A stretch of 64,000 nt of DNA from Stenopsyche tienmushanensis (taxonomy: Eukaryota > Arthropoda > Insecta > Trichoptera > Stenopsychidae), in the NCBI GenBank assembly GCA_008973525.1, contig WACJ01000074.1:558001-622000 (forward strand). The letters are read 5' to 3'. Shown piece after piece: positions 24,300-36,890 of the stretch. How positions within the stretch are numbered: the stretch's first letter is position 1; each line of letters opens with the position of its first letter. Made by a program: the position numbers and the translations under genes. The notes below the pieces were generated by a model. It saw only the letters and a list, made by a program, of their open reading frames with translations. It did not search any database and had not been told where the DNA came from.

Positions 24300-26090
24300 T
24301 CACAAAAGGGGATTTTAATTTCTCTTTTGGTAAAAAGAGTGTATTTAATGTTGTATAAATATGACCATATTAATTTGGTCAAGAATTTAAAACAAACCGC
24401 ACATATTTATATATTTTTGATAAACCGCACTTCCGATACGATGATGATTTCCCGACAAAAGATAAAAGACCACGTGAAGATTACTAAAAATACATCATTT
24501 AAATTCCATGTAATGGTTTTTTTTTATATTATTAATATCCATGGTGAATAATTGACATTAAACAGAATATCTCTACAAAAATATCAATAAAAGAGGAAAT
24601 TAAAATCATCACGTGGAGATTTTTATTTGAAAGTAGATTATATCCAAACATCTAATATCATTAGAAAATATGAACTTGGAGAAAGAAATCATCGAGGAGA
24701 ATATAATAATAATCTTGGGATTTGAAGAAAATATTTACACTATGGAAAAACCATGTTAAAGTGATTAGTTCGACGTGGAAAATGTAGTAAAACCGAGCCC
24801 GCAAAAGCCTGCAGAATTCTTCAATTGTTAAATGAATAATACATCCAGAAACTAACAATCCTCTTCAATTAAATTTATGGGACAGATATAATCCCTCAAG
24901 AATGATAACGAACAACACTCATTTTTCTACTGAAAATATCATACAACTGAATGAAATGACTAATCAGTCTAATGAGTCATGCGTTAAAATTATTTAAGAT
25001 CAAATCAAGTACAAAAGTGTAATATGTGATTCACAATTCAAATATATATCTACGAACTGAGAACCAGAAGAAGAGAAGCTCTATTTGGCATGACTTCTCC
25101 AAAATTTCAGTGAATTCAGAAAAAAAAAGCTTTATTGACATTGAGAAAGCTTCCGACCTTTCACGACATCATCAATACATTGAATTGCATAGGATTTGAC
25201 AAAAAAATATACGAAATTTCTAAAATTCCTGTATTGAAATCAGTCAGTTGTAATAAGTATATACAATATAGTTAGGACGTCAAGAATGGGTATTTCACCA
25301 AAGCCATTTAAATCTATAAATATCGTGCGTACAGATTTGTGTGCTTCATCACTTCAACTCTATACACAATAAAAAACACATCAAACTATATTTTTACTAA
25401 AACCTATTATTTTAACGATCTGATTACGAAATAAAGATCAGAATTGATAAGGAATATGAACAGAGCATAGGGGATTTCCTGGACGGATCTCATGGATAAG
25501 GATCAAAAATTTCTGTATACCATAAAGTGTCACATAGTTGATCCAAAATATTGCTTTGTACGATTGATTGCAAAAGGTAAAAAGCAGAAAAGTGGTGGAT
25601 GATTATAAAAAATCTCCCATAATTAAGAAACAGTCGAACCTGGACCGGTCTTGAATTAGAGGAGCCGTTTTTTCTTATAACATGGAACAATTCGTCCTCA
25701 AGATCTTAATCAAAACAATGTAGATGCCTACGTCCAAATATGTAGAAGGCAACCGAATAAGAAGACAGAACAGTAGCGAATAATTTTAAAGATGTTCACT
25801 GCGCCACAACTCGACGCATACTATTGTTTTATGCTCTTTACCTGCACCGATTCAATTTCTCTGAACCAATTATTTTCCATATTCCAGATGACAAATTAAT
25901 GGTCAGACAATGAGACGGTATTTTTAGAGTATTCACTTGATTCCTACATTTAAAAAAATACCAAAATCTTATTTGAAGTTTATAAAAACTACCCGAGAAA
26001 AAACCTGCCACACGTATTGGCCATATGAGTTGATGGGAAAAAAATCTTCGGTCACAACCTGTGGCCATAGGAGTTGTAAGAGTTAAAATA
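24300..26090. other. AT-rich stretch, no gene seen
   Basis: No domain, RNA or shared repeat was recognised. Confidence 0.45.
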
Positions 26091-26091
26091 A

Positions 26092-26250
26092 ATACTATGA
26101 TAGAAAGTGTCTTTCGTGATCGTATAGATCATAGAAAATACCGGAAAAAGCTCTAAAAGAGATCGGAGTGGCGACACAAAGTATGTATGTCTAATCGGTC
26201 CGCTTTTCGGACCGCTGATATGACGAATGAGTGCCTCGCGATCAGATCAG
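26092..26250 (+). repeat. Hairpin-bearing dispersed repeat, copy 1
   Basis: About 160 bp, matched in inverted orientation at 48958-49133. It contains a perfect hairpin, CGGTCCG-CTTTT-CGGACCG (26196-26214), preserved in both copies, and ends near GCCTCGCGAT. No coding content. A MITE or Helitron-like end is possible, but no CTRR terminus was seen. Confidence 0.6.
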
Positions 26251-27403
26251 ATCGGAACGATTATAAACTCATTATGAAACAAAGTTGTCCGAAGAAGACC
26301 GAACGGGTGGGTTATTTATATTTTACAATCGGTCGAAAATATTGTTGTCTTTATTTTATTGCGGACTTATGCCTGCTGGGTCGACCTAATGTTTACGCGA
26401 TAACGAAGAAAATAAGGTTCAGACAACTTAGTTTGTATTATAAAAACGGACAAAGTCAATCAGTGTTGATTAAAGATAAAAATCATGTGCAGCTCTTTGT
26501 CATTAACATGTTTTTAAATGATGCAAGTTCCCCATGATCTGACATGAACTGTAAAAACCCTTTGGTTGTATAGAACGTGAATCTTCATATTATTAATGCG
26601 GGAAATCACGTTGAAACATATTGGTTATTTATTTTCTTCCGTTGATGGCTTGTGGTTAAATATTTTGATGGTATTGTGAAAGAAAAAAAACCCATGGATT
26701 TCGCATTATTTATAGTACTAAAAATACTTTCGAACCTTTGATATTAAATATATATTATTCATTTTGAGTTCAAATTATCACCTTATGGACAGGTCCACTT
26801 GCTGTTCCAAATGATTGATTAACTTTTATATTAGTATGCGGTGAATGAAATGGAGTTCGTTGAATTCGGGACATCATCCTTCGAACCAATTCTGAGGATA
26901 CTGCTTCATCGATGAGTTTTATGATGATACTAGTAACGTTGAAACGACTAACGATATGATGCACAGACATATTGTTTGAGTTCAAATCTTAATCAGAATA
27001 GCCGTTTGGATAAAGTTGGTTATCGGTAGTTTTCAGAGTAAGTTTGATAAAACTTGACCTGGTAAATATATATTTTTTTAAATAAAATAATTATACTACA
27101 ATTTTTTTTTTATCTTTAATGCACACAGCTAAAGGGTTTTATTTTCAAATACAAGCCCTAGTTATTAGAAGACATAAATAAAATCCCCTTAATAAGTTAA
27201 TATTAATAGTTTCGCTTAAGGGCATTTGGTTTTTTTTTTAAATTAAAACTTTAATGTTATATTTGGGTGGTAAAATGCATGTTTAAATATATTTTTAAGA
27301 AAACATCATCGGCATTTTATGCTTCATTCATATTTTTTTCATTTTAATGATTTGCTTCTAACTGAGATATCTTTGGAAATTTCATTGTATGGAGTTCCAT
27401 CAT
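26251..27403. other. AT-rich stretch, no gene supported
   Basis: Frames at 26187-26537 (plus) and 26770-26985 (minus) are open but have no recognisable domain. The first begins inside a repeat. Confidence 0.4.
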
Positions 27404-27431
27404 GCAAAGGTGCTTAGTTAAGCACCTTTGC
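27404..27431. repeat. Perfect 13-bp-arm hairpin
   Basis: GCAAAGGTGCTTA, two bases, then TAAGCACCTTTGC. It lies about 85 bases outside the piggyBac-like element at 27518. It could be a solo pair of short terminal repeats or an extruding cruciform. No function is known. Confidence 0.6.
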
Positions 27432-27517
27432 AATCTCTTTTAGATTTTATGTTTTTGAAAAATTTAATGATTGCACCATTTCTATTTGTACTAAAATCTT
27501 TCAAGTTTTGAATTTGC

Positions 27518-28196
27518 TTAACCCTTTGCGATCCTTAAAAAAAATTCCAGTATATCCCTAAATATTTTTAATATAAAACGTTTTTTTTTCGATTTTTAAG
27601 TTATTATTTAATAAAAAACTATTATTTTTTACCAAAGCTGTATATTTTATTAATATATTATACAGAGGCATAATATTTTATAGTTTATTATTGGATATTG
27701 TATGGTATTTCTTAAAACATTGGCCTAAATGGAGACCGGGTTTTCTGGTACATGGCACACAAATAAAGTTTGTCTCACCTGGAATTTTCTTATTGGAGCA
27801 TATTAGACAATCTTTATGGTTCCCCTCCAGACATAGTATAACTAACAATTATAGGTTTTTTTTTTCAATTTTTAAGTTATTATTTAATAAAAAAAACTAT
27901 TATTTTTTAAGTATAATCGGAAATGTTCATGAGAGCGCGCGACAAGAGTCACTGCCTGCGTTTAAGATTTTACCCGTGCAACAGTCTCTTTCCTTTCTAT
28001 CTCCAGCAGGTAGGCGAAACATTCTAAAGGATCGTAAAAACTAACATTTCTTTCTAAATACTGTCTTAAACACGATACGCAAAATAACTTGATTTTAAAT
28101 CTGAATGGAAAAAAATGTCGAGTCAGACTCGACATAGGATGCACCGGAATAAAATCAATGTCGAGTCAGACTCGACATAGGACCGCAAAGAGTTAA
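27518..28196. mobile_element. piggyBac-like non-autonomous element with TTAA target site
   Basis: Both ends carry TTAA. The left is TTAACCCTTTGCGATCCT (27518-27535). The right reads AGGACCGCAAAGAGTTAA, so the termini are inverted repeats of CCCTTTGCGATCC style typical of piggyBac elements. Inside the right end are two perfect palindromes (28115-28135 and 28158-28178), each with 10-bp arms ATGTCGAGTC/GACTCGACAT around one A. A ~52-bp segment is duplicated inside (27581-27630 and 27856-27908). No transposase is intact; the open frames at 27691-28044 and minus 28144-27962 may be decayed pieces of one. Confidence 0.7.
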
Positions 28197-28752
28197 ATGT
28201 CATTTTTACCAAATTTTCTTCATTAGTCCCTTTTTTCATCGGTAATTTCTCAAATATCCTTAACATTCTCCTATAGATAACTATGAAGTTCTATTATTGC
28301 ATTCAGTCTGTATTCAACAGGTTCGTATAGACTTGCACGTTGAACTAACTCTGGCCTATATAAAATCTTTCCTACATACATTAAATGTTGACGAGCTTAT
28401 TTAAAAAGAAAATTAATGTTATATTGACTTTTAAAAAAATAATTTGTATTTAATACTGACGTATTGTTGTTGAGTCACAAAAGTTATGGCATGCAATACA
28501 TTCCTTTCTACTTAAATACTTAGGTGTAGGAATGATTTGTACAATGCCCTAAACAGGATAAAAAGTAATGATATCCTTATTTGAATATTTTTAATAGGAT
28601 GGACTTTTCCTCGTCACCTTTATGAAGACGTCCAACACAATAACAAATATTTAAAAAAATACATTGTAATTAATATTTTTAACAGTCAAAAAGTATATTG
28701 ATGTACTAAAGAATTTTCGACAACCCTGATACTTAGGACATAGGGCATATGT

Positions 28753-28804
28753 GCCCCCTAGCCCCAAAAAATACTGTCGGTCCATGTGCCAAACACCTAT
28801 ATAT
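28753..28804 (-). repeat. Solo end of the 60.15-kb MITE family
   Basis: The minus strand reads TATATATAGGTGTTTGGCAC, then ATGGACCGACAGTATTTTTT and GGGGCTAGGGGG. This matches the left end of the mariner-like MITE at 60151-60513 over about 50 bases. Confidence 0.55.
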
Positions 28805-31769
28805 ATGTAATATTTATTACTTCTTTTATTGGTCATATTTTGTACTTTTTAGCATTGTACTTTAACTGAAAAAAAATCAACGATGATAATGGCAAATTTA
28901 TATAGTATGAAAATATTGCATTTAATTATGTAATTATCCGAAGCAGTCGCACTTGAATTGCATCAAGATAACGACCTCAAAACTAGTTTGAGCTCGACGG
29001 CAGGAAATATCCTACTTTGACGGTACGGATAGGGATTCCACGGAATTTTGCATAGTATTTTCCTCATATAAATAAACAGTTGACTAAGAGTGAATTCCAA
29101 ATAAGGCATGCGGCTCATTTTAAATAGGAAACTACTAGAATGACGTAAAGTTGCGTTAGTCTAATTAGTATGCCAGACCTGGCACTTGTGGATTCGTGAT
29201 TCAAAGGTTCTAAATGAAATTACTCGGAACATCATTACTTTCGATTATGTAAATTATTTTTAGATCGACCAAAAACTTACATGAAAAAATACAACACGAT
29301 GAAGAAAATTGATATTATTGCCAAATGGAATGGAATGTTTATGTCTAAATACAAATCAGTGACGAAGAAGCGTAATTCCTCAACGCCAGTAGCAGACGAG
29401 CAGTCTCATTAATTGAAAATATTTGTCATACACCTATGAATAAACATGATATAGCGCGAATGCATAAGAATACCATGTTCTTACTTTTGCATTAAATTCA
29501 ACTATCAGCAGAAAACCGCGTAAAAAAAGACAAGAAGATCATTAAAAGTCATGAGATGGCTTGTATAAAAACGGAGTTAATGTATACTTTGCTTGTGAAA
29601 TTTGAGCTGGGAGGCTTATTAAATAAAAATATTATATTGATATATACAGAATAAATCAGATGAAGTGTTATCAATGGCATTCTTTACAGCTGACAAATCG
29701 CTGCAAAATAGCATGCTTTTATTTGGTTAAACATCAGCATTCATTATTTTGTCCTAATTTAAAAATAAATATTTATATTGGAATTCAAACGTGATTATAT
29801 TTGGTTCATCCTAAATGGCTATTGTAAACATAAATTTGTCTGCTTTAAAATTTTGAAGCACATGGGAGCAAATATTATTATATAAATGATTGGAGATTCG
29901 GGTTTCTGGCATGGCAATGAGTGATTGTGATGCTGACCAAAATCAGTTGGTACTAAGTGAATATTAACCGGTTTTAAGCCCCATATATTGAATAGCCTCA
30001 ATGAATATATATCAACGGCTGAATGAAAGGTTCATCAATAATTTGGAACAGTGCGTTGATATAAGAAAGCGTGGACCAGATCAGATCGTACATAGTTTAC
30101 ATCATAGTAGAAAATAAATGCACAAATATACTATCAAAAGATATTGAAGATGTGCACATATCGTGAGGATTTAATCTTTGCTGTTTGTTTTTTTTTTAAT
30201 ATGGAATGGTTTGATAATCGAAATCAATACCACAAATATGAAATATTATAGTTGAGGTCTGTTTTTAGATGCACACTCACTGGTAATCATTGTAAAAAAA
30301 ATTGTGACTAATCTGTTTCTTATATATTTAGTCATTTCCAAAAGAATTTCCTCGTATTGCATGTAAATAAATCTGTGATTGCAAAAGGAACTTAAGTTCA
30401 ATGTCTGGGCGAATATGCAGTTTTTTTAGGCAGATTAAAAAACCTCAATCAAATTTATTTGCTGTTGGTAATGTTGGTTTTTTGAAATGATCGATAAACT
30501 TGCTTTGTGGAATTTTCTGATTTTTTCATTGGTTAACTAAGCGTTAATCTTAACTTATGGTTTTACTTCCTCCAAACGTTGATATATTGGATTAGATCTT
30601 GGATTTTTGTTATAAAGTTTAGGTTTAAAATACAGATTGCTTAAAAATGATAAAGTACACATTGAAACAAATAATAAAGTCTTGTTGGGCTGTTTATTAA
30701 TAACTGTTTACTCAAAGATCCTCTCCTACCTGAAAAAAGAAGACAAATTGGAAAAAACACACATATATAAGTCTGTAAACAATATCAATTATCTACGAAT
30801 AGAGATTGGAGTGAATTGCATTTGAACCCTAATTATTATATTATAAATAGCCAGGAGTGTAAGTATTTACGAAACGAGTTTCATGAGATGCTGAAAAAGA
30901 AATTGCACCCATAATCTTTATAAACAGCAATGATTAGTCAATGAAGTCAATTGTAACAATTCATCGAATACGTGCAAATTTCGTCAAAGGTTTCTATAAA
31001 GAATTTTTTTAAGCAACTCTTCATGGTTTTATTTTTTTGGATCATTGGCACATGATGGAATTTGATGACAAATTATAATGAAATTTAAAATAAATTATTT
31101 ATAGAACTGTTTATCCCATTTAGTCATTCCTGCGAACACTTCATATGGACATGTGCTTTAAAACTATCATGTAACTGGAAAAACGTCTTTTTTCTAAAAG
31201 TGAATCACCGTCTAGCGTAAATGTATTGTTTAATCGGGACTTTTTAAGTACTTACATCTGGAGTTATTAAGCTTTAATTGCTTCATTCATGTGTGAAACT
31301 ACGTATTTGCATATATAACATATGTATCAGGTTTTTTAGATTATAAATTACAGTAGCGTTTCCTAACGTGATTCAACAGTGGCATATGATACAAAAATTA
31401 AGTGGATTCCGGTTGGTTGGGTTACAATGACTGTACCGACCCGTGGGTGGGCGAAACGGATGACTATTAGGGGTGTCGAGATTTAGGGGCCATCAATGAT
31501 CTTATGTATTTTGTATGGAAAAGTGAAATTTGTATAGGCATGATAGGGTTAATTGGAATGAACGGCACGGAAAGTGATACTTCAATTGACAGTTGGTCAT
31601 GAGGAAAGGGAGGATCGTTTGTTATTAGGGTTATTAGGGGTTCGGCTAGAGCTCATCCACATTACAATTCATTAGTGAAAACTAAACAATCGAGACCGCT
31701 GTCTACTACCAAAAGCAGCAGGTAATTCTTTATTTATTCAAGTCAAGACCAGTCAAGTCAAATCAAAAG
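28805..31769. other. AT-rich stretch, no gene seen
   Basis: Nothing recognised apart from short frames. 31390-31680 is slightly GC-richer and may be the 5' flank of the hAT remnant that follows. Confidence 0.4.
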
Positions 31770-32140
31770 TCAAGACGCTCGGAAGTATGGGTTCATTTTG
31801 TGAGAAAATATAATAATTCGCAGTCAGCGGGGTGTAATAAATGTAGGAAAACTATTGGATGTAAATGATCTACAACGACTCCTATGATAAATCATCTGAA
31901 GTCTTATAGTATTTCTCTAAATGAGACTGTGAATGATGACACTACCATAGGGATTGATCCAAAGAAAACCAAAATTGAAAAACCGACAACAAGGACTATT
32001 TTAAATTATACCAAGGAAGAGTCGCTGCAGTTGATGGCATGTCTATTATTGCTATAACAAAATCAAAAGCTATCAAGGGTTATATGGAATCTAAAGGCTA
32101 CACAGTGCCCAAAAGTGCTATGACGATAACATCATGCTTT
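31770..32140 (+). pseudogene. hAT transposase N-terminus with BED zinc finger, remnant
   Basis: One frame reads SEVWVHFVRKYNNSQS then CNKCRKTIGCK, one stop, STTTPMINHLKSYS. This is a BED finger (W..F, CxxC, K.STT, HL). The finger's last ligand is lost, with Y or S where H is expected. The frame continues to about 32040 with KPTTRTILNYTKEESLQ. After a frameshift, VAAVDGMSIIAITKSKAIKG then KGYTVPKSAMTI matches the segment that follows the BED finger in ZBED1/ZBED4-like hAT transposases. The catalytic part is absent, so it is a dead 5' fragment. Confidence 0.65.
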
Positions 32141-32859
32141 GCATTTGGCAGTAATGGATTGGTTATATCAAAAGAGAGATATTTCTCGTCAATGTCAGGA
32201 AGAAGAAACACGGACTAAAACTCGCAAAATTCCCGATTTCCCGACAAAATATTTATTTCCATCGCTGCAGATGAATACTTATATACTATAATACTTTGAT
32301 GTGATTCGTAATTGTATTACGGAGGAATACTAAAATTCTGAACCCCGTATCTATTATATTTCATATCGATATTCCCATTATTAGAGTCGAGGTGTAGTAA
32401 ATACATCACCGGTTACATCCTTTGAATTTTAAGAATCCACCAAATTTGCTTCTTTAGTCTTTTCCACAATTAGTAACCTTTGAATATTCTCGGACAATTC
32501 TAACGCCTAAGCTTTCCTTTTCTATAGACGTAATAAGCTTTGCTTTCAGAAATTGGTTGAATTAAAAGAAAAAAAATATTAATAATTTTTCTATTTAAAT
32601 TTCAATAGTTGCTGTATTATCAGTAGTAATTTAATTTTTTTTTCATAGTTAGTTGAAAACTGCTATTATTATTGTATCAATTTTCTGATGTCCGGAAACG
32701 GACATAGGTGAAATATGTCCGTGGTTTCTGTGGTATTTCAAATTCCACAATATTTAAAAGCATGATTATTATTAGAAAATTAAAAACAATATAGAAATAA
32801 ACATCCTAGTTTTAAATATAAATAAGAAAACAAAGTAAGTAACACACTGTAACGCGGGG

Positions 32860-33000
32860 GAAACAGCATCATGATTAACAGCGTTTTTTCCTCCCTCTTG
32901 CGCATGCGCATGCGTGAGTCGTCCGATAGTCTTGGCCGCGGGAAGATGTGTCTTTTCCCACTGAATCTCCTATCTGTAGTCGTTCCAAGGGCTCTATGTC
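32860..33000 (-). repeat. Diverged copy of the GC-rich LTR-like repeat
   Basis: On the minus strand TTCCCGCGGCCAAGACTA, ACGACTC and CATGCGCAAGA follow the order of the block in the copies at 33420, 57375 and 59500 (CCGCAGCCAAGGCTAACC, GACTCC, GCATGCGCAAGAAG). It is short and inverted relative to its neighbour at 33420. Confidence 0.4.
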
Positions 33001-33419
33001 CGTGAAATGCAACTAAATACATATATGGCTTTTACAACCATATCGAAGATTTTGGCATTCAATCTCGATACCGTCATCCATTTTGCTTTTATCGATGATC
33101 TTACCAGGTTACTCTAGATTACTATCTCCAATATGGACATCCTGAGTTTTTCCCTATCGATGATGCCAAAAGATTGGCAGTTGTTCTAGTGTTGGCAATT
33201 TAGTCTATAGTAGACTCGCTCCATATGAAACTGCATTGGTACTCTCCGAGAAGTTGATTCGTATTAGGTAATAATCATCCGACCAGTTCTGATGAAAGGT
33301 TTGTATGCCATGTTTAATGGATAAGATCTTGTAATATAAAAAAAATGTAGAGCATCAATTTAATCACTTAGGTCGATATTTTCAATAACGGATTTTTTAA
33401 AATAATTATGATGAATGGA

Positions 33420-33868
33420 TGTGTAACATTGAGGCGGAGGCGCTCTCGGGGACAGAGTCCCTGGGCGGCTCCCTGCCATGCCAGCGCACGGGTCCGTTCT
33501 TCTATCGGGCCGTGATGTTGCTGGACGAATGGATGGGAATAGACGGGCGTCGAATAGAAAGACTTTGTTCTCTAAATAACTATTTATTCCACACGAGAGA
33601 GAGAAAGATCTGGCTGCAGGAGGGACGACCTCCCGCAGCCAAGGTTAACCGACCACTTTTCCGACTCCCGCTTCCTGTGCGTCAATACCCAATCGGCAAC
33701 GGTGCACGCGCAAGAAGTGATCGGTCGGTATGCAGGTGCAATGTCTCCGCAGGGCCACAAGAGATGGCGCTCTTAAAACAATACATTGCACATGAAGAGA
33801 GATGGAAGATGTCGCTGTTAACAGCGCTACTACGTGGGGATGGTTATATCGTGGATTACAATTGTTTC
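33420..33868 (+). repeat. GC-rich LTR-like dispersed repeat, copy 1
   Basis: About 450 bp. It is highly similar by eye to 59500-59955 and more distantly to 57375-57783. It starts TGTAACATTGAGGCGGAGGC and contains GACGAATGGATGGGAATAGA, AATAACTATTTATTCC, GAGAGAGA, CACGCGCAAGAAG and GATGTCGCTGTTAACAGC. The TGT start, the internal AATAAC/TTTATT and the lack of coding conservation suggest a solo LTR, but no target-site duplication was found. The 158-codon frame through it is not a gene. Confidence 0.6.
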
Positions 33869-34030
33869 TGTATGTGGTCCTGGAATTTGCAATAATATCT
33901 AAAATATAATTTGAAAATAATTATATTTTTTATAAGTAACTCACTCATAGATTCTAATATTATTCTACAATTATTTCCCTAGAAAAGCTTTCTGTAGAGA
34001 TCGCTTTCACTCGATAATAGATATGGCATA

Positions 34031-35622
34031 TTAACACATTACGGTCCGTACCTGCGTTTTCGCGTGATAACAGAATTAATGTTTTAACTAGGGATTTGAA
34101 CTGGAACTAAACCGAAAACCGTTATTTTTGTTAGAGTGAAACCGATTCGATAATATCGTTTTTTTGTTGTTTTTGGCTACCTTAATTTTTCCTGTATAGT
34201 TCAAGATGCCTTCATTTTTTCGTTACGCAATTTTGATCGTATTTTTATGATTGCGAGTTCCTTTTGTCATATCTATTCCACCTACATGGAACCCCAGTAG
34301 GTTTTATTTGTGGTAAATCGACATGGTTTGTGGTCACTGATTTAGTGGTAAAATCCCGATGAAATGGACTTTAGATATTATACAATATTTAAACCCTAAA
34401 AATAAATAAGCCACATGCCGTTTACCTAAAAAAAATCCCTACAAGTATTGTGCTTATTATTCGTTTATCAACATATGTACAATGAGTAGATGATCTTTCA
34501 TAAAACTGGTTTCGTTCCGGTGAAAAGTAAAATGCGATGATGCAATTATGTGTCACAAATAGGATAATTTAACAAGTCATCAACGGCGAAGTTCATTCAA
34601 CGAATCCAATATACTTGCGCAACACTTAAACAGATTTGTTAACAACCGTCAAACAATTCGAGGCATGCTTCATGATTCATGAATCATGCGGTTAAAGACG
34701 CATGCTTTTTTCGCCGTGTCATAATAGGGGTCATCATTGATATAATTTATCGCCATACTTTTTATTTAGATGTGTTATGAGTTCATTACCAAATGTCAGC
34801 AAATATTTAAACCGAATTTAATATCACTTTTTTATGCAATATAGTATAGTAACTATACTATAATAGAAGAAAGTATTTTATAAGTGGAAAGATTAGATAT
34901 TACAGGGCTTAAGTTATGAATGTGCTATTTTGAATCATGAATGAACCGCAAATGACAAATAATCGATTAGGAGTATATTCACAAATTAAACAAATGTTTC
35001 ATCATGATTCGTTGTTTTAGTCATGTTTTTAAAGATGTGGTAATTTTGGCTCAATATCAAAGCGATGAACTATACAAGGACCGCCAGTCTACGTCTTGAT
35101 TTTAGGACAAATGTCAGTTTATTACATTATTAATGAGCTATAAGTAGCATTCTGTTTTAAATTAAAAATAAAAGTATATTTACTCATTCCGGACCGCTCA
35201 CTTGAAAGCGCGTACTCGCGGCACCATTTGCTTGAAAATGCGTGCTTTTTAGTTCGAATTTTTTACGCATAAAAATAATATATACGTACATGCTACACTA
35301 TGGTTCTATTTCATAATACAGAGTCTGGATGATCAAATTCTTCCTGTGTTTATTTTTTGCTTAGATTTTATATAACTGCCCTCAAACATCTATTATACGA
35401 CACGTGCAAGTATTGAGCTTAAGAATATCAAATGATCATATTATTTTTGTTTTTATAACAATTACTTTATCGATTTTATATTTTCTCACGCTATAATGCG
35501 CATCACAGGTTGAAAATCACTGCATTTAGATCTCGGGTGTGAGTCCTCGGGAAGACATTCCAAAACTCGAGCGGATTGCAGGCGATACTTTATACAAAAC
35601 ATAGCGGCTCGGAATGTGTTAA
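34031..35622. mobile_element. piggyBac-like element with TTAA ends, no intact transposase
   Basis: The left end is TTAACACATTACGGTCCG (34031-34048). The right end reads CGGCTCGGAATGTGTTAA (to 35622), an imperfect inverted repeat flanked by the piggyBac target TTAA. An inner copy of the terminal motif, CATTCCGGACCGC, occurs at about 35186. A perfect 18-bp palindrome, CATGATTCATGAATCATG (34671-34688), and a 23-bp one with 1-base centre (34840-34862) lie inside. No transposase domain was readable. About 1.6 kb. Confidence 0.55.
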
Positions 35623-35627
35623 TATAG

Positions 35628-35690
35628 AAAAGCGAGTGGCCATAAAAAAATAAGGAACTATCAGGTCATGATTTGGACTGCAGCAATATG
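35628..35690 (+). repeat. Dispersed repeat 'AGCGAGTGGCC', copy 1
   Basis: AGCGAGTGGCCATAAAAAAA followed by AGGTCATGATTT recurs at 39508-39610 (plus) and 59205-59290 (minus). Element class unknown; see the copy at 39508. Confidence 0.45.
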
Positions 35691-36120
35691 AAAATTAATG
35701 CATATAATTTTCTACAGTCAGTTTTCATCATATGTGGGCAAAAAATTACGATTGCAATTTCAGGGAAAATTTTAGAACAGGAGGAGTGTTGAAAGATGAT
35801 GTGCTATTGTCATTTGTAAAATTAGATCGTCGTTAAATTATCGAGTCCTAAGCTTTAAAGCAACACTGGCTTTCATCTGATCATTGTTTCTATCCATGAG
35901 CAATGTAAAAGGTCCTTATTTGTGACTGAATTGATATCACTAGAGTAATTAATTGATATCACTGGAGTACTAAATATATTCCTTTATTATCGTCTATTTA
36001 GTTTTGATTTAGGATACAAGCTGATAATATATTACTGAAAAAGCCCCAAAAATATTTATTTTTATTCCGTTATTGCATTTTGAGTAAACTTTCACAAAAA
36101 TACTGGCGTAAAATATTCCA

Positions 36121-36890
36121 TATATACTCAAATCTCTTTTTGTGCGACTTTTTTATGCGATTTCCAAGTTATGCGGTTTTTTTAAAGCAAACTTATCGAG
36201 ATATTTTGGATAAAATAGGAAATAAATCATCAACACTAATCGAAATTTGGAAAAAATAATAATTAGGAACTTTGTAAAACATATCATTGAATTATGACCA
36301 CGCCCTTTATCCTGGTTTAGATTTTTGAAAAAATTGATTTGGTTTTTTTTTGCATTTTTCCAATGTTTCGGCTTTTAAAAATACATGCCCAAAAATTTTT
36401 TCAAAATTCCAACAACTTACGGAGTTATATCTATTTTAGTGATGCGGCAACATACCGGGCCTACCATAATGAAATCTTTTAACGCGTTTTTCTCGAAACT
36501 ACGTTTTTCAACACGGTTTACATGGTATTTCAAGTTTTAACTAATTAATTTACTTAAAACTGGGTACGAATCTTTTCTATATAACCCTCTATTATTCCTA
36601 CCAGATTTATGTCAAAATTTATTTTTTAATATGGATGTCTGACATTTGAGATCCCATATATCTTTAAAAATTTACCAATGATGCAAGACGTCCTTTAAAT
36701 GTTACCAAAAATGTTATTTTTTAATTTCCTTATTGTTTTCCTGTTTTTTTATGCGATTTTGGATATATTTTATATAGGAGTTTCAAAGTTATGCGGTTTT
36801 TAAAATCCATGGAATGCATCTCAAGTCGAAACTTTTTTATGCGATTTTCCGCGGAACGCATCTACCGCACAAAAAAGGTTTAAGTGTATA
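36121..36890. mobile_element. MITE with Tigger/pogo-style inverted repeats
   Basis: The left end TATATACTCAAATCTCTTTT and the right end (reverse complement TATACACTTAAACCTTTTTT) are inverted repeats. Inside each are alternating GCGATTTT/GTTATGCGG motifs, as in Tigger-like ends. The internal ~600 bp carries no readable transposase. A shorter relative lies at 49531-49710. Confidence 0.55.

Noticed and set aside
26187..26537. 116-codon open frame
   Set aside because: Starts within a hairpin repeat and shows no domain, signal peptide or splice partner.
26770..26985. Minus-strand 71-codon frame with fairly gene-like composition (SSELVRRMMSRIQRTPFHSP)
   Set aside because: No recognised domain, no convincing splice sites, no repeat copy. 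Could be an exon, but not supportable.
33419..33895. 158-codon open frame on the plus strand, among the longest in the window
   Set aside because: It lies inside a GC-rich repeat whose other copies (59500, 57375) break the frame. No signal peptide or domain; GC-rich DNA has few stops.
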